Assembly (NCBI GenBank): GCA_009777515.1
Contig: WRLR01000022.1
Span: 1-45,678 of the forward strand
Direction of reading: 5' to 3'
DNA length: 45,678 nt
DNA from: Oscillospiraceae bacterium
GTDB lineage: Bacteria > Bacillota > Clostridia > WRLR01
Shown: piece by piece, positions 1 through 7,448 of the stretch
Numbering within the stretch: the stretch's first letter is position 1
Layout: the number at the start of each line of letters is the position of its first letter
Position numbers and translations under genes: made by a program
Notes under the pieces: generated by a model
What the model saw: the letters and a program-made list of their open reading frames with translations, nothing else
Told to the model about the DNA's origin: nothing
Databases searched by the model: none

Positions 1-1
1 A

Positions 2-418
2 GCCGACGGGACGATCGACATGATTGCCACCGATCACGCCCCGCACCACATAGATGAGAAAAACGTGGAGTTTTCGCGCGCGGCGCGGGGGCTCGTGGGC
101 TTCGAGACGGCGTTCGGCCTGGCGTATACGCACCTGGTGCTACCGGGCATCCTTACCATCGAGCAACTGGCGATGAAAATGAGCGCGAACCCGGCGAGGT
201 TTTTGCGCCTGGACGCCGCCGGCGCCGGGGCCATCGCCGTCGGGCGTCCGGCGAACGTGACCATTGTGGATCTGGAACGCAGCTACACAGTAGACGCGAA
301 CCAGCTCCGTTCCAAAAGCAAGAACTCGCCGTTCGACGGGTTCTGTCTGACGGGCGCGGTCATGTACACGATTGTAGGCGGCAGAGCCGTCGTGCGCCAG
401 GGCGTGCTGATAGACTGA
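2..418 (+). CDS. pyrC: Dihydroorotase, C-terminal part (cut by left edge)
   Basis: Dihydroorotase cyclises N-carbamoyl-aspartate to dihydroorotate, the third step of pyrimidine synthesis, in the cytosol. The reading frame is open from base 2, before the first ATG at 20, so the gene begins outside the window and the ATG is internal. The visible part starts with the family motif DGTIDMIATDHAPHH, which supplies the catalytic Asp and metal-site residues. It ends with the C-terminal segment typical of class I dihydroorotases (NPARFLRL, then an SPFDG-containing tail). About 138 codons remain of a protein that is usually near 430 aa. The next gene, pyrF, starts 22 bases after the stop, so the two are almost certainly co-transcribed. 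The family call is secure; nothing can be said about the missing N-terminus. Confidence 0.95.
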   Translation, partial: ADGTIDMIATDHAPHHIDEKNVEFSRAARGLVGFETAFGLAYTHLVLPGILTIEQLAMKMSANPARFLRLDAAGAGAIAVGRPANVTIVDLERSYTVDANQLRSKSKNSPFDGFCLTGAVMYTIVGGRAVVRQGVLID

Positions 419-440
419 GCTGCGGGTTGGGGGAGACTTT

Positions 441-1439
441 ATGCTTTTTATTGACCGTTTGATCGAACGAATCATAGAAACCAAGAACCCATCTGTCATA
501 GGCTTGGACACCAGCATCGGCTTTGTCCCGCCACGCATCAGAGACGCGTGCGAGCAAGAGTTGAGCCGCGCGGGGGCAGGGGCGCATTTGAGGGCGGCGG
601 TAGACGCGGAGGCCATATACCGCTTCAACAGGGAGATCATCGACGCCATTAGCGGCATTGTCCCGGCGGTGAAGCCGCAAATGGCCTTTTACGAGTTATA
701 CGGCCAATACGGCGCCGAAGCATTTGTCAAAACGGCGAACTATGCGCGCCACAGAGGGCTGATCGTCATCGCCGACGCCAAGCGCGGCGATATCGGAAGC
801 ACGGCCGAAGCGTATGCCGACGCGTTCCTTGGGCCGGGCGTGAAAGGTGTGGAAGGCAGCGAGGGTGGAGAGGGCGGAGAGAGCGGCGGGCTGTATTGCT
901 GCGACGCCATGACGGTCAACCCGTACCTGGGGATTGACGGCGTAAAGCCCTTTATCGACAACTGCCGAAAATACAAAAAAGGCATATTTGTACTGGTCAA
1001 GACGTCGAACCCGTCCTCGGGGGACTTCCAGGATCTAGAATTGGCAAGCGGGGGCAAAGTGTACGAGCTTATTGCCGACCGCGTCGCCCAGTGGGGGCAG
1101 GGCGAGGGGCTGCTGGGCGCATACGGCTACAGTTCCATTTGCGCGGTGGTAGGTGCGACATACCCCGCGCAGGCGAAAGAGCTGCGCGCGCGCGCCAAGA
1201 GGGTCTTTTTCCTGGTCCCCGGCTACGGCGCGCAGGGGGGCGGGGCGGAAGGCGCCGCCGCAGCGTTCGACAGCGCCGGGCTGGGCGCCATCGTTAACGC
1301 GTCGCGCAGCGTCCTATGCGCATGGTCGCACGAGCGCTGGGGCGGCAAATATGCACACGACGATTTCGCAGCCGCCGCCGAAGCGGAAGCGTTGCGGATG
1401 AAGTCCGAAATAAACCACGCAATAAACGCCACTGATTAA
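441..1439 (+). CDS. pyrF: Orotidine 5'-phosphate decarboxylase
   Basis: PyrF decarboxylates OMP to UMP, the last step of de novo UMP synthesis. The signature ADAKRGDIGSTA lies at about residues 111-122, with catalytic Asp112 and Lys114, and is typical of the longer 'type 2' PyrF subfamily. At 332 aa it is at the long end of that subfamily. Part of the excess is a Gly/Glu-rich loop (bases 834-890, around GVEGSEGGEGGE) placed just before the conserved DAMTVNPYLG strand. The ATG at 441 follows a GGGGGAG ribosome binding site at the usual distance. The gene lies between pyrC and pyrK in the pyr operon, which fits the function. The Gly/Glu loop belongs to a wider pattern of low-complexity insertions in this window. 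Confidence 0.95.
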   Translation: MLFIDRLIERIIETKNPSVIGLDTSIGFVPPRIRDACEQELSRAGAGAHLRAAVDAEAIYRFNREIIDAISGIVPAVKPQMAFYELYGQYGAEAFVKTANYARHRGLIVIADAKRGDIGSTAEAYADAFLGPGVKGVEGSEGGEGGESGGLYCCDAMTVNPYLGIDGVKPFIDNCRKYKKGIFVLVKTSNPSSGDFQDLELASGGKVYELIADRVAQWGQGEGLLGAYGYSSICAVVGATYPAQAKELRARAKRVFFLVPGYGAQGGGAEGAAAAFDSAGLGAIVNASRSVLCAWSHERWGGKYAHDDFAAAAEAEALRMKSEINHAINATD

Positions 1440-1444
1440 AAAAT

Positions 1445-1474
1445 AGTACCAAATAATACCAAATAATGCCAAAC
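1445..1474 (+). repeat. 10-bp tandem repeat, three copies, between pyrF and pyrK
   Basis: Three imperfect copies of a 10-base unit (AATACCAAAT and variants) fill most of the spacer after the pyrF stop. No hairpin or T-tract accompanies them, so this does not look like a terminator. No function is assigned. Confidence 0.6.
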
Positions 1475-1507
1475 GGATTAATAATAGTAGATTAAAATGG
1501 GTCAACT

Positions 1508-2371
1508 ATGCCGCTGTGCCGCTTAATAACAAACGAACGCCTCAACGGAGCGGTTTTCAAACTCGTGGTCGAGTCCGACGCTCTAGCCGCCGCCGAGCCG
1601 GGGCAGTTCGCCATGCTCAAATGCGGCGGGGGCGCGTACCTGCGCAGGCCGTTCAGCTTTTGCGACATCTGCGATGAAACCGGAAGCGCCACCTTCCTTT
1701 ACCGCCTGACTGGCGTGGGTACGCGCGCGCTTTCGCAAGCCGTTGCAGGCGACTGCATCGATCTTATGGGCCCCCTTGGCAAGGGATTTGACATCGTGTC
1801 GGGCAGGAGCGCCATCGTCGGCGGCGGGATAGGGGTGTTCCCGCTGCTGCTGCTGGCGAGGCGCATGTACGAGGGCGGTACAGCGCCGGATATATTCGCA
1901 GGTTTCCAAAACAGCGGCGCCGTCGTGCTGGAACGCGAGTTAGGGAGTTATTCGCGAAAATTCGCGCTTGTCACCGATGACGGTTCTGTGGGCGCAAAAG
2001 GCTTCGTCACTGATGCGTTCTTACAAGCACTGTCCGGCGGCGCATATGACAATGTGTATGCCTGCGGGCCCGTCCCGATGCTGAAGGCGCTGCAGGGCAT
2101 ATGCGAGGAGCGCGGGATGCGCGCGCAGTTTTCACTGGAGCAGCGCATGGGCTGCGGGATAGGCGCCTGCCGCGTATGCGCCTGCGCGGTAAAAGCGGAC
2201 GGCGCGGACGCCGCCGCGCAAAATACCGCCCCTCATCCAGGCGACGCGGACGCCGCCGCGCAAAATGCAGCCCCTCATCCGGGCGGAGCCGCACCGAACG
2301 CGCCATTTACATATGCGCGCGTGTGCAGCGACGGCCCTGTGTTCGCGTCGGACAGGCTGATATTTGATTGA
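1508..2371 (+). CDS. pyrK: Dihydroorotate dehydrogenase B, electron-transfer subunit
   Basis: PyrK carries FAD and a [2Fe-2S] cluster and passes electrons from the PyrD subunit to NAD+. The FAD-binding motif RRPFSF is near residues 46-51 and the nucleotide-binding segment GGGIGVFPLLLLAR follows. The iron-sulfur cysteines are Cys216, Cys221, Cys224 (C-x4-C-x2-C) and Cys273. In known PyrK proteins the third and fourth cysteines are about 15 residues apart. Here they are 49 apart, because a 14-residue unit (ADAAAQN-APHPG) is repeated in tandem between them. The frame is intact and RVCSDGPVF is preserved, so the protein is probably functional. The ribosome binding site before ATG 1508 is weak (GGG). 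pyrD follows after 36 bases, completing the PyrK/PyrD pair. Confidence 0.94.
   Translation: MPLCRLITNERLNGAVFKLVVESDALAAAEPGQFAMLKCGGGAYLRRPFSFCDICDETGSATFLYRLTGVGTRALSQAVAGDCIDLMGPLGKGFDIVSGRSAIVGGGIGVFPLLLLARRMYEGGTAPDIFAGFQNSGAVVLERELGSYSRKFALVTDDGSVGAKGFVTDAFLQALSGGAYDNVYACGPVPMLKALQGICEERGMRAQFSLEQRMGCGIGACRVCACAVKADGADAAAQNTAPHPGDADAAAQNAAPHPGGAAPNAPFTYARVCSDGPVFASDRLIFD
2204..2287 (+). repeat. 42-bp in-frame tandem repeat (2 copies) in pyrK
   Basis: Two near-identical 42-base units (2204-2245 and 2246-2287) encode two copies of a 14-residue Ala/Asp/Pro-rich segment. They lie between the third and fourth cluster cysteines of PyrK. The following native stretch (AAPNAPFTY) resembles part of the unit (AAQNAAPHP) and may be its source. 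Confidence 0.9.
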
Positions 2372-2407
2372 CAATTAATTTTCGCAATTATAATCACTAG
2401 GGGAACT

Positions 2408-3361
2408 ATGGCAGACATCACGTCGGTTGAAATGAGAACCCGGCTGCTCGGGTTTGAAATGAAAAACCCGGTAATCGCGGCGTCGGGGACATTCGGCTTT
2501 GGCAAAGAATTTAGCCGCTACACAGGCCTTGACAAGCTCGGCGGCATCAGCATCAAAGGGCTGACGCTGGAGCCCCGCCGGGGCAACCCGCCGCCGCGCA
2601 TCGCGGAGACCGCCTCAGGCATTTTGAACAGCGTCGGCCTGCAAAACCCCGGCGTCCATGCCTTTGTCAGGGACGAGCTCCCGTTCCTCCGTTCGGTCGA
2701 CGGGCTGCGCATTATCGCAAATATCGCGGGCAGCGCGCTCGACGACTACCGCGAGAGCGTGCGCATACTCTCTGACGCGCCGATCGACGCTATCGAGCTC
2801 AATGTATCCTGCCCGAACGTAAAAAAGGGTGGCCTGAGCTTCGGGGCGTCCGAACGCGAGCTGTACGAAGCCGTGTCGTGCGTGCGGCCCGTATGCAAGC
2901 TGCCGCTGATTGTGAAGCTGACGCCCAATGTCACGGATATCGGCTTGCTCGCCCGGACCGCCGAAAGCGCCGGGGCGGACGCGATATCGCTGATCAACAC
3001 GCTGCTAGGCATGAAGATTGACGTCGACACCCGCCGCCCGGTGCTTGCGAACAACACGGGTGGGCTGTCGGGCCCGGCTGTCATGCCTGTCGCGGTGCGC
3101 ATGACCTGGGAAGTCGCGGGCGCCGTCAGCATACCGGTAATCGGTATGGGCGGTATCGCGTCGGGCGAGGACGCAGTGGAATTCATGCTGGCCGGAGCGT
3201 CCGCCGTGATGGTCGGCTCCGCGAATTTCATCGATCCCAATGCGTGCGAGAAGGTCATATCGGGCATTTGCGAGTACTGTAAACGGAGCGGCTGCCCGTC
3301 GGCGGCGTTGCTTACCGGCGCGCTGCTGCCCTGGGCGCCCCGGGTCGAGGAGGATATGTGA
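2408..3361 (+). CDS. pyrD: Dihydroorotate dehydrogenase B, catalytic subunit
   Basis: This FMN enzyme oxidises dihydroorotate to orotate and, with PyrK, uses NAD+ as acceptor (class 1B). The catalytic loop NVSCPNVKKGG carries Cys135, the base used by class 1 enzymes. NNTGGLSGPA and the glycine-rich phosphate-binding segment GMGGIASGEDA are also present. The length of 317 aa is normal and the sequence shows no low-complexity insertion, unlike several neighbours. AGGGGA precedes the ATG at 2408. The stop codon overlaps the start of the next gene (ATGTGA; GTG at 3358), so translation of the two is probably coupled. Confidence 0.97.
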   Translation: MADITSVEMRTRLLGFEMKNPVIAASGTFGFGKEFSRYTGLDKLGGISIKGLTLEPRRGNPPPRIAETASGILNSVGLQNPGVHAFVRDELPFLRSVDGLRIIANIAGSALDDYRESVRILSDAPIDAIELNVSCPNVKKGGLSFGASERELYEAVSCVRPVCKLPLIVKLTPNVTDIGLLARTAESAGADAISLINTLLGMKIDVDTRRPVLANNTGGLSGPAVMPVAVRMTWEVAGAVSIPVIGMGGIASGEDAVEFMLAGASAVMVGSANFIDPNACEKVISGICEYCKRSGCPSAALLTGALLPWAPRVEEDM

Positions 3362-4635
3362 AACGCGGGAAAAAGAATCGGCTATTTACCAGGCAGACGC
3401 TCTCATATATGGCGGTGGTTTTCTTTGGCGTCCTAGTCTATTTTTTGCTCAGCAACTTAGATTCGATTTCGGCGATTTTTTCGCGACTAATATCCATACT
3501 GTCGCCTTTCATATTCGGCGCGATAATCGCTTTTTTGCTGGACGTGCCGATGAGGTTTTTTGAAAGGAGATTCTTAGGCAAATTCAAGAGAAAGCGGACG
3601 CTTGCGATCATGATGGCGTATTTAAGCGCGCTGGTCGCGATCTTTTTACTGTTTTGGATAGTTGTGCCCCAAATTTTGGACAGCGCGCGCTCGTTGCTGG
3701 GGAACATCAACCTGTACCTGGACAATTTGAACGAGCTGATGGACTATCTGGGGCATCAGTTCGACATAAGCGCCGAGGATATCGATCAGTTCCGCCTCTC
3801 GTACGAGGACATACTGAACCAACTGCTGGTGCTGGTTCGGGAGCTGCTGCCGGACATCCTCAATATCTCCATGCGGATCGGATCGGGCATCATCAGCCTC
3901 CTGACGGCGCTGATCGCATCCATATACATGCTCGCCAGCAAGGACAAGCTGTTCCGCCAGTGCCGCAGGACGCTGTACGCGTTCGTGGCCAAAAAGGCGG
4001 CCGACGAGCTGGTCCGCATATTCAACCTTTCGGTAGAGGTGTTCTCCAACTTCATCAGCGGCAAGATATTGGACAGCGCCATCATCGGCGTCATCTGTTT
4101 TGTAGGCATGTCGCTGATGAACGCCGTGGGCATAGAGATGCCGTTCATTCCGCTGATATCGGTCATCATTGCTATCACCAACATCATCCCGTTTTTCGGG
4201 CCATTCATCGGCGCCGTCCCATCCGCCATGATCATCCTGATCGTGAACCCGGTGAGCGCCCTGTGGTTCACATTGTTTGTAACGCTGCTGCAGCAGTTCG
4301 ACGGGAACATTTTGGGGCCGCGCATACTGGGCGAGTCGACGGGGCTGCCGCCCCTGTGGGTGCTGGTGGCGATCATTGTAGGCGGCGGGCTGTTCGGCTT
4401 TGGCGGCATGGTGGCGGGCGTCCCGGCGGTTGCCGTGCTGCACACGCTTATCCATGAGCTGGTCAACAACAAGCTAAAAGCGGCGGGCTTCAACGACGAG
4501 GCGCGCTTCATTGACAGCGCCGACAGCGCCACAAAAACAAATGACACATCAGATGATAAAAATGTCGAAAATCAAGACCCACCTTCCGCCCCCCAACCCG
4601 ATAAAAACGAAGATAATAACGAAGACAACCCGTAG
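3358..4635 (+). CDS. AI-2E family transporter-like membrane protein
   Basis: A 425-aa polytopic membrane protein of the AI-2E (TqsA/YdiK/YhhT) family. Hydrophobic segments lie near the N-terminus (about residues 17-37, 40-62 and 75-100), and a further cluster (about 180-365) contains the family's conserved glycine/proline-rich motif (IIPFFGPFIGAVP). A Lys/Asp/Asn-rich hydrophilic tail ends the protein. Members move small molecules or ions, and the substrate cannot be read from sequence. Translation starts at GTG 3358, which overlaps the pyrD stop by four bases and is preceded by GAGGAGG. The gene is therefore tied to the pyr operon, which may hint at a metabolite related to pyrimidines, but this is inference. 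It ends the plus-strand operon; the next gene faces it. Confidence 0.85.
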   Translation: MKRGKKNRLFTRQTLSYMAVVFFGVLVYFLLSNLDSISAIFSRLISILSPFIFGAIIAFLLDVPMRFFERRFLGKFKRKRTLAIMMAYLSALVAIFLLFWIVVPQILDSARSLLGNINLYLDNLNELMDYLGHQFDISAEDIDQFRLSYEDILNQLLVLVRELLPDILNISMRIGSGIISLLTALIASIYMLASKDKLFRQCRRTLYAFVAKKAADELVRIFNLSVEVFSNFISGKILDSAIIGVICFVGMSLMNAVGIEMPFIPLISVIIAITNIIPFFGPFIGAVPSAMIILIVNPVSALWFTLFVTLLQQFDGNILGPRILGESTGLPPLWVLVAIIVGGGLFGFGGMVAGVPAVAVLHTLIHELVNNKLKAAGFNDEARFIDSADSATKTNDTSDDKNVENQDPPSAPQPDKNEDNNEDNP

Positions 4636-4676
4636 CGCGTAGGCAGACTTGAAACATGAGGCATTTGTCGCCGGCC

Positions 4677-4696
4677 GTAGGGGCGCACAGTGTGCG
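4677..4696. repeat. GTAGGG-headed palindrome between convergent genes
   Basis: A GTAGGGG block runs into the 13-base odd palindrome CGCACA-G-TGTGCG (4684-4696). It lies in the 90-base gap between the convergent AI-2E and oxidoreductase genes. It has no T-tract. Similar GTAGGG-plus-palindrome structures occur at 27009-27035 (other strand) and 32426-32454, which suggests a dispersed intergenic repeat. Confidence 0.5.
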
Positions 4697-4725
4697 ACCG
4701 AGAACCTGCTGCCGCTTGGCCGCTC

Positions 4726-5706
4726 CTACTGGAGCATAGCACGCAGGTGTTCCAGCACGCGCATCGTGTGAACGCTGTCCGCAAATGTTTCCGCTGGCGC
4801 CTTGTTTTCGCGGACACATTCGACAAATGTCTCTATTTCGTCCTTAAAACCATTCAAGTCGTTTTCGATGAGATTGCCGTGGTTGTGGTTCCAACTCAAC
4901 GTATCAAAACCGTCGCGCAGCAAGGCTTCCGCTGTGTTGCGCTTTTTTGTCGTGGGGCGGTTGTATTCAAGGCGCTTCATATTGTCCAGGATCGCATTTG
5001 TGCCAACGCCTGTGATCTCCACGCGTTCCATAGGATACTCAATATATTGCAAAGAACCCGATTGCAATGTGCCAATCGCTCCGGCATCGGATCTGAAGCT
5101 TATGTGAAAGCCCACCTGGCGGTCGCTCACCCACACGCGGTCCGCGTGCGTGAGCGTTATTTCGCCGAGCAAGAAGCGCGCCAGGTCCAAATGGTGGACG
5201 ATATGGTTGAAGATGTAAAACTCTTCCGATTTATACCCGGAAGCGTTATATTTCGCCAGATACATCGTCTTGCGCCCGAATTCATCCGAATCCGCAATCC
5301 GTTTCAGCATCGCGTAGCCAACCGCGTGCCGGCGGTTGAAGCCCGTCATCGCGAACGCGCCCGATTTTTCCTGCAAAGCCGCCAGTTCCTCGGCTTGCGC
5401 CGCCGTCCGGCAAGGCGTCTTTTCCACAAAAACGCAAACGCCTTTCAGCAGGCACGCTTTGGCGACTTCATAGTGCATGTCGGCATTGATCACACAGATG
5501 ACGGCGTCGAGCGCTTCCTTATCGAGCATCTTTACATAATCCGCATATTGAGCTGCGATGTTGTAACGCCCGGCAAACAGGGCCAACCGCGCCGGATCGG
5601 CGTCGCAGGCAGCAACGACGCGCGCCGGCGTATTGCGCAAGCAGTCAAAAAGCAAGTTATAGCTATGGTAGCCGCAACCCACCCAACCTATCTTAATTGT
5701 ATCCAT
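4726..5706 (-). CDS. Gfo/Idh/MocA family oxidoreductase
   Basis: An NAD(P)-dependent dehydrogenase of the glucose-fructose oxidoreductase / inositol dehydrogenase family. The N-terminal Rossmann motif IGWVGCGYHS spans residues 6-15. The conserved Glu95-Lys96 sits in EKTPCR, a variant of the usual EKP. The C-terminal half is the alpha/beta substrate domain. I start it at the ATG at 5706 (MDTIKIG), because an AGGAAGGGGG site lies just upstream; an in-frame start 7 codons earlier would place this site inside the gene. The protein is 326 aa. It is the last gene of the sugar operon, after the metallo-beta-lactamase-fold gene, so it probably oxidises or epimerises the imported sugar or a polyol. 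The exact substrate is unknown. Confidence 0.9.
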   Translation of the reverse strand: MDTIKIGWVGCGYHSYNLLFDCLRNTPARVVAACDADPARLALFAGRYNIAAQYADYVKMLDKEALDAVICVINADMHYEVAKACLLKGVCVFVEKTPCRTAAQAEELAALQEKSGAFAMTGFNRRHAVGYAMLKRIADSDEFGRKTMYLAKYNASGYKSEEFYIFNHIVHHLDLARFLLGEITLTHADRVWVSDRQVGFHISFRSDAGAIGTLQSGSLQYIEYPMERVEITGVGTNAILDNMKRLEYNRPTTKKRNTAEALLRDGFDTLSWNHNHGNLIENDLNGFKDEIETFVECVRENKAPAETFADSVHTMRVLEHLRAMLQ

Positions 5707-5752
5707 ACCTGCCCCCTTCCTCGGCATATATACTGCGCCGTCACATGCGCGG

Positions 5753-6424
5753 TTACACTACGATCATATTGTCATGGCCCGGTATGACGATATCAAAGCT
5801 TTCCTTCATGTTTCGGATGGTTTGCCCCGCGAGGTCGTTAAGAGCCGGATCCGGCTGAAAATCGGTTGTTTCGCCATCAAAATGGTATTTGCTCATCACA
5901 GCGTCGGCTGCGAACAAGATCCGCTTTCCCCGATATGAAAACGCGACGCCGTGCAGCGTGTCCGTGTGGCCCGGTAATGGCAGCGCATACACGCCAGGCA
6001 GGAACTCCCCCTCTACGCCTTTCATGAGTTTACCATCGATATACTTGGCCCCGCCCGCGATAAGTTCCGCGACAGCAGGCGCGGCGTACCACGGAATACC
6101 GGGGATGTATTTAAGAGCTTCGTAATGATCCAGGTGGTGATGCGTTACAAAACAGTGCGTCGCATCCGAAATATGCAGCCCGGTGCGCCGGTTTATATCG
6201 AAATCGAAATCCGCAGCCGTTAAACGCAGCGTGGCGTCGATAAGCAATACATAAGGCTTCCCGGAAAAATCCTTGCCCCGCACCATCACGGATGTGCAAG
6301 TGGACGGATCCCCGCGCGGCGGCGCGTCGCGCCTTTCGCCGAAGTATTCGTTGACGCGCAGGTGCCCCATCACAATCATGTCCCAATTATCTACGGTCCC
6401 GTTGATTTTCGGAAATATATCCAT
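5753..6424 (-). CDS. Metallo-beta-lactamase-fold hydrolase
   Basis: A zinc hydrolase of the MBL superfamily. The metal ligands are visible: His95-x-His97-x-Asp99-His100 (THHHLDH), His153 (PGHT), Asp174 (ADAV) and His217 (PGHDN). The start at ATG 6424 is chosen because GGGAGGGG lies directly before it; in-frame codons upstream would swallow that site. The result is 223 aa, a compact single-domain protein with no signal peptide. Members cleave esters, lactones, thioesters or phosphodiesters. Between an aldo/keto reductase and a sugar oxidoreductase, a sugar-lactone or related hydrolase role is a reasonable guess only. Confidence 0.85.
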   Translation of the reverse strand: MDIFPKINGTVDNWDMIVMGHLRVNEYFGERRDAPPRGDPSTCTSVMVRGKDFSGKPYVLLIDATLRLTAADFDFDINRRTGLHISDATHCFVTHHHLDHYEALKYIPGIPWYAAPAVAELIAGGAKYIDGKLMKGVEGEFLPGVYALPLPGHTDTLHGVAFSYRGKRILFAADAVMSKYHFDGETTDFQPDPALNDLAGQTIRNMKESFDIVIPGHDNMIVV

Positions 6425-6502
6425 TGCCCCTCCCATATGCTTTTTCTCAGGCATAAAAGCCCGGATATAATGCATCATGCATAAACAATTAATTATCAAG
6501 TA

Positions 6503-7366
6503 TCAAGTATAATAGCGGAACAGATCCATGATATCGATCCGGCTCCCTATATCGTCACATAGCGCGACATTTGCGATTACGCGCCCAGCGTTCCGCATGC
6601 CGACGAGCACGACGTCGATTAATGGGTTGGAAAAACAGAACCTGATTAAATCCTGCGTATAATCGCGTTTGTTGCCCGGATCGACCATATTCATCCATTT
6701 TGAAAAAAGACCCGAGGTGGTCGGCCGCATGCTCGAGATGCCCATGCCCTGTTTTTCCGCTTCGAAGAGGCTGCCAAACGGGCGGTTCGGATCATAAGGG
6801 TGCTGAAAGAACAAGTTATAACATAGCTGATACATGTCGAATCGGCCGCTGCGGATGAAGCGATAGACTGAATCGTTGTTGTCCTCCGTAGTAAACCCGA
6901 TATGTTTGATGAGCCCCTGCCTCTTGGCGTCTTCGAGCTCGTCGATCATTCCGCCTTCCCGGAGCACGAAATCGGCGTGTTCCGCAGAATAAGAGGAGCC
7001 ATGCAATTGTACCAGATCGAGGGCCGGGGCGCCGAGGCGTTTTAAGCTGTTCTCTATGGAACGGATGCCCTCGCCCTTTTCAAACCGGGAGGAAACCTTC
7101 GTGGCGACAAAAAGTTTTGAAAAATCCGCGCCCCTAAAACCATCGCCGAAGATAGACTCGCTCTGCCCCGCGCCGTAGCCCGGCGCCGTGTCAAAGTAGG
7201 TGACGCCCATTTCGATAGCTTTTTCCACAGCAGCCACGACTTGCCCGCGCTGCCCCTCGTCCGCCGGATCGTAATCGTGCAAGTAATTCTTCAAACCCGC
7301 GACCGCCCCGCCAAACCCAAGCCGGCTGACTGTCCTGCCGGTCTTCCCGAATTGTACATATTCCAT
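6503..7366 (-). CDS. Aldo/keto reductase
   Basis: A 287-aa NAD(P)H-dependent oxidoreductase with the (beta/alpha)8 AKR fold. The catalytic tetrad is present: Asp59 (FDTA), Tyr64 (PGYG), Lys90 (ATKVS) and His122 (VQLHG). The ending is short and resembles the bacterial AKR groups that act on sugars such as L-fucose or D-arabinose, but I cannot assign the substrate. An AGGAGGGAT ribosome binding site precedes the ATG at 7366. The gene lies downstream of a terminator-like hairpin (7402-7439), so its expression is likely lower than that of the transporter genes ahead of it in the operon. Confidence 0.92.
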   Translation of the reverse strand: MEYVQFGKTGRTVSRLGFGGAVAGLKNYLHDYDPADEGQRGQVVAAVEKAIEMGVTYFDTAPGYGAGQSESIFGDGFRGADFSKLFVATKVSSRFEKGEGIRSIENSLKRLGAPALDLVQLHGSSYSAEHADFVLREGGMIDELEDAKRQGLIKHIGFTTEDNNDSVYRFIRSGRFDMYQLCYNLFFQHPYDPNRPFGSLFEAEKQGMGISSMRPTTSGLFSKWMNMVDPGNKRDYTQDLIRFCFSNPLIDVVLVGMRNAGRVIANVALCDDIGSRIDIMDLFRYYT

Positions 7367-7401
7367 TTACGATCCCTCCTGTTTATATTTATATATACGC
7401 A

Positions 7402-7439
7402 TGTAAAAATAAAAATGCGGGCGGCCGCAGGCCGCCCGC
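7402..7439 (-). terminator. Intra-operon rho-independent terminator
   Basis: A perfect 10-bp stem (7417-7426 with 7430-7439) with a 3-base loop is followed on the minus strand by ATTTTTATTTTT. It lies between the solute-binding lipoprotein gene and the aldo/keto reductase gene. In sugar ABC operons such a structure commonly lets the binding protein be made in excess over downstream genes. Confidence 0.85.
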
Positions 7440-7448
7440 GCGGTAAGA

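Noticed and set aside
4690..5787. 365-codon plus-strand open frame
   Set aside because: It lies opposite the Gfo/Idh/MocA gene, which has intact motifs and a good ribosome binding site. The plus-strand product has no recognisable domain. High GC content makes long antisense frames common here.
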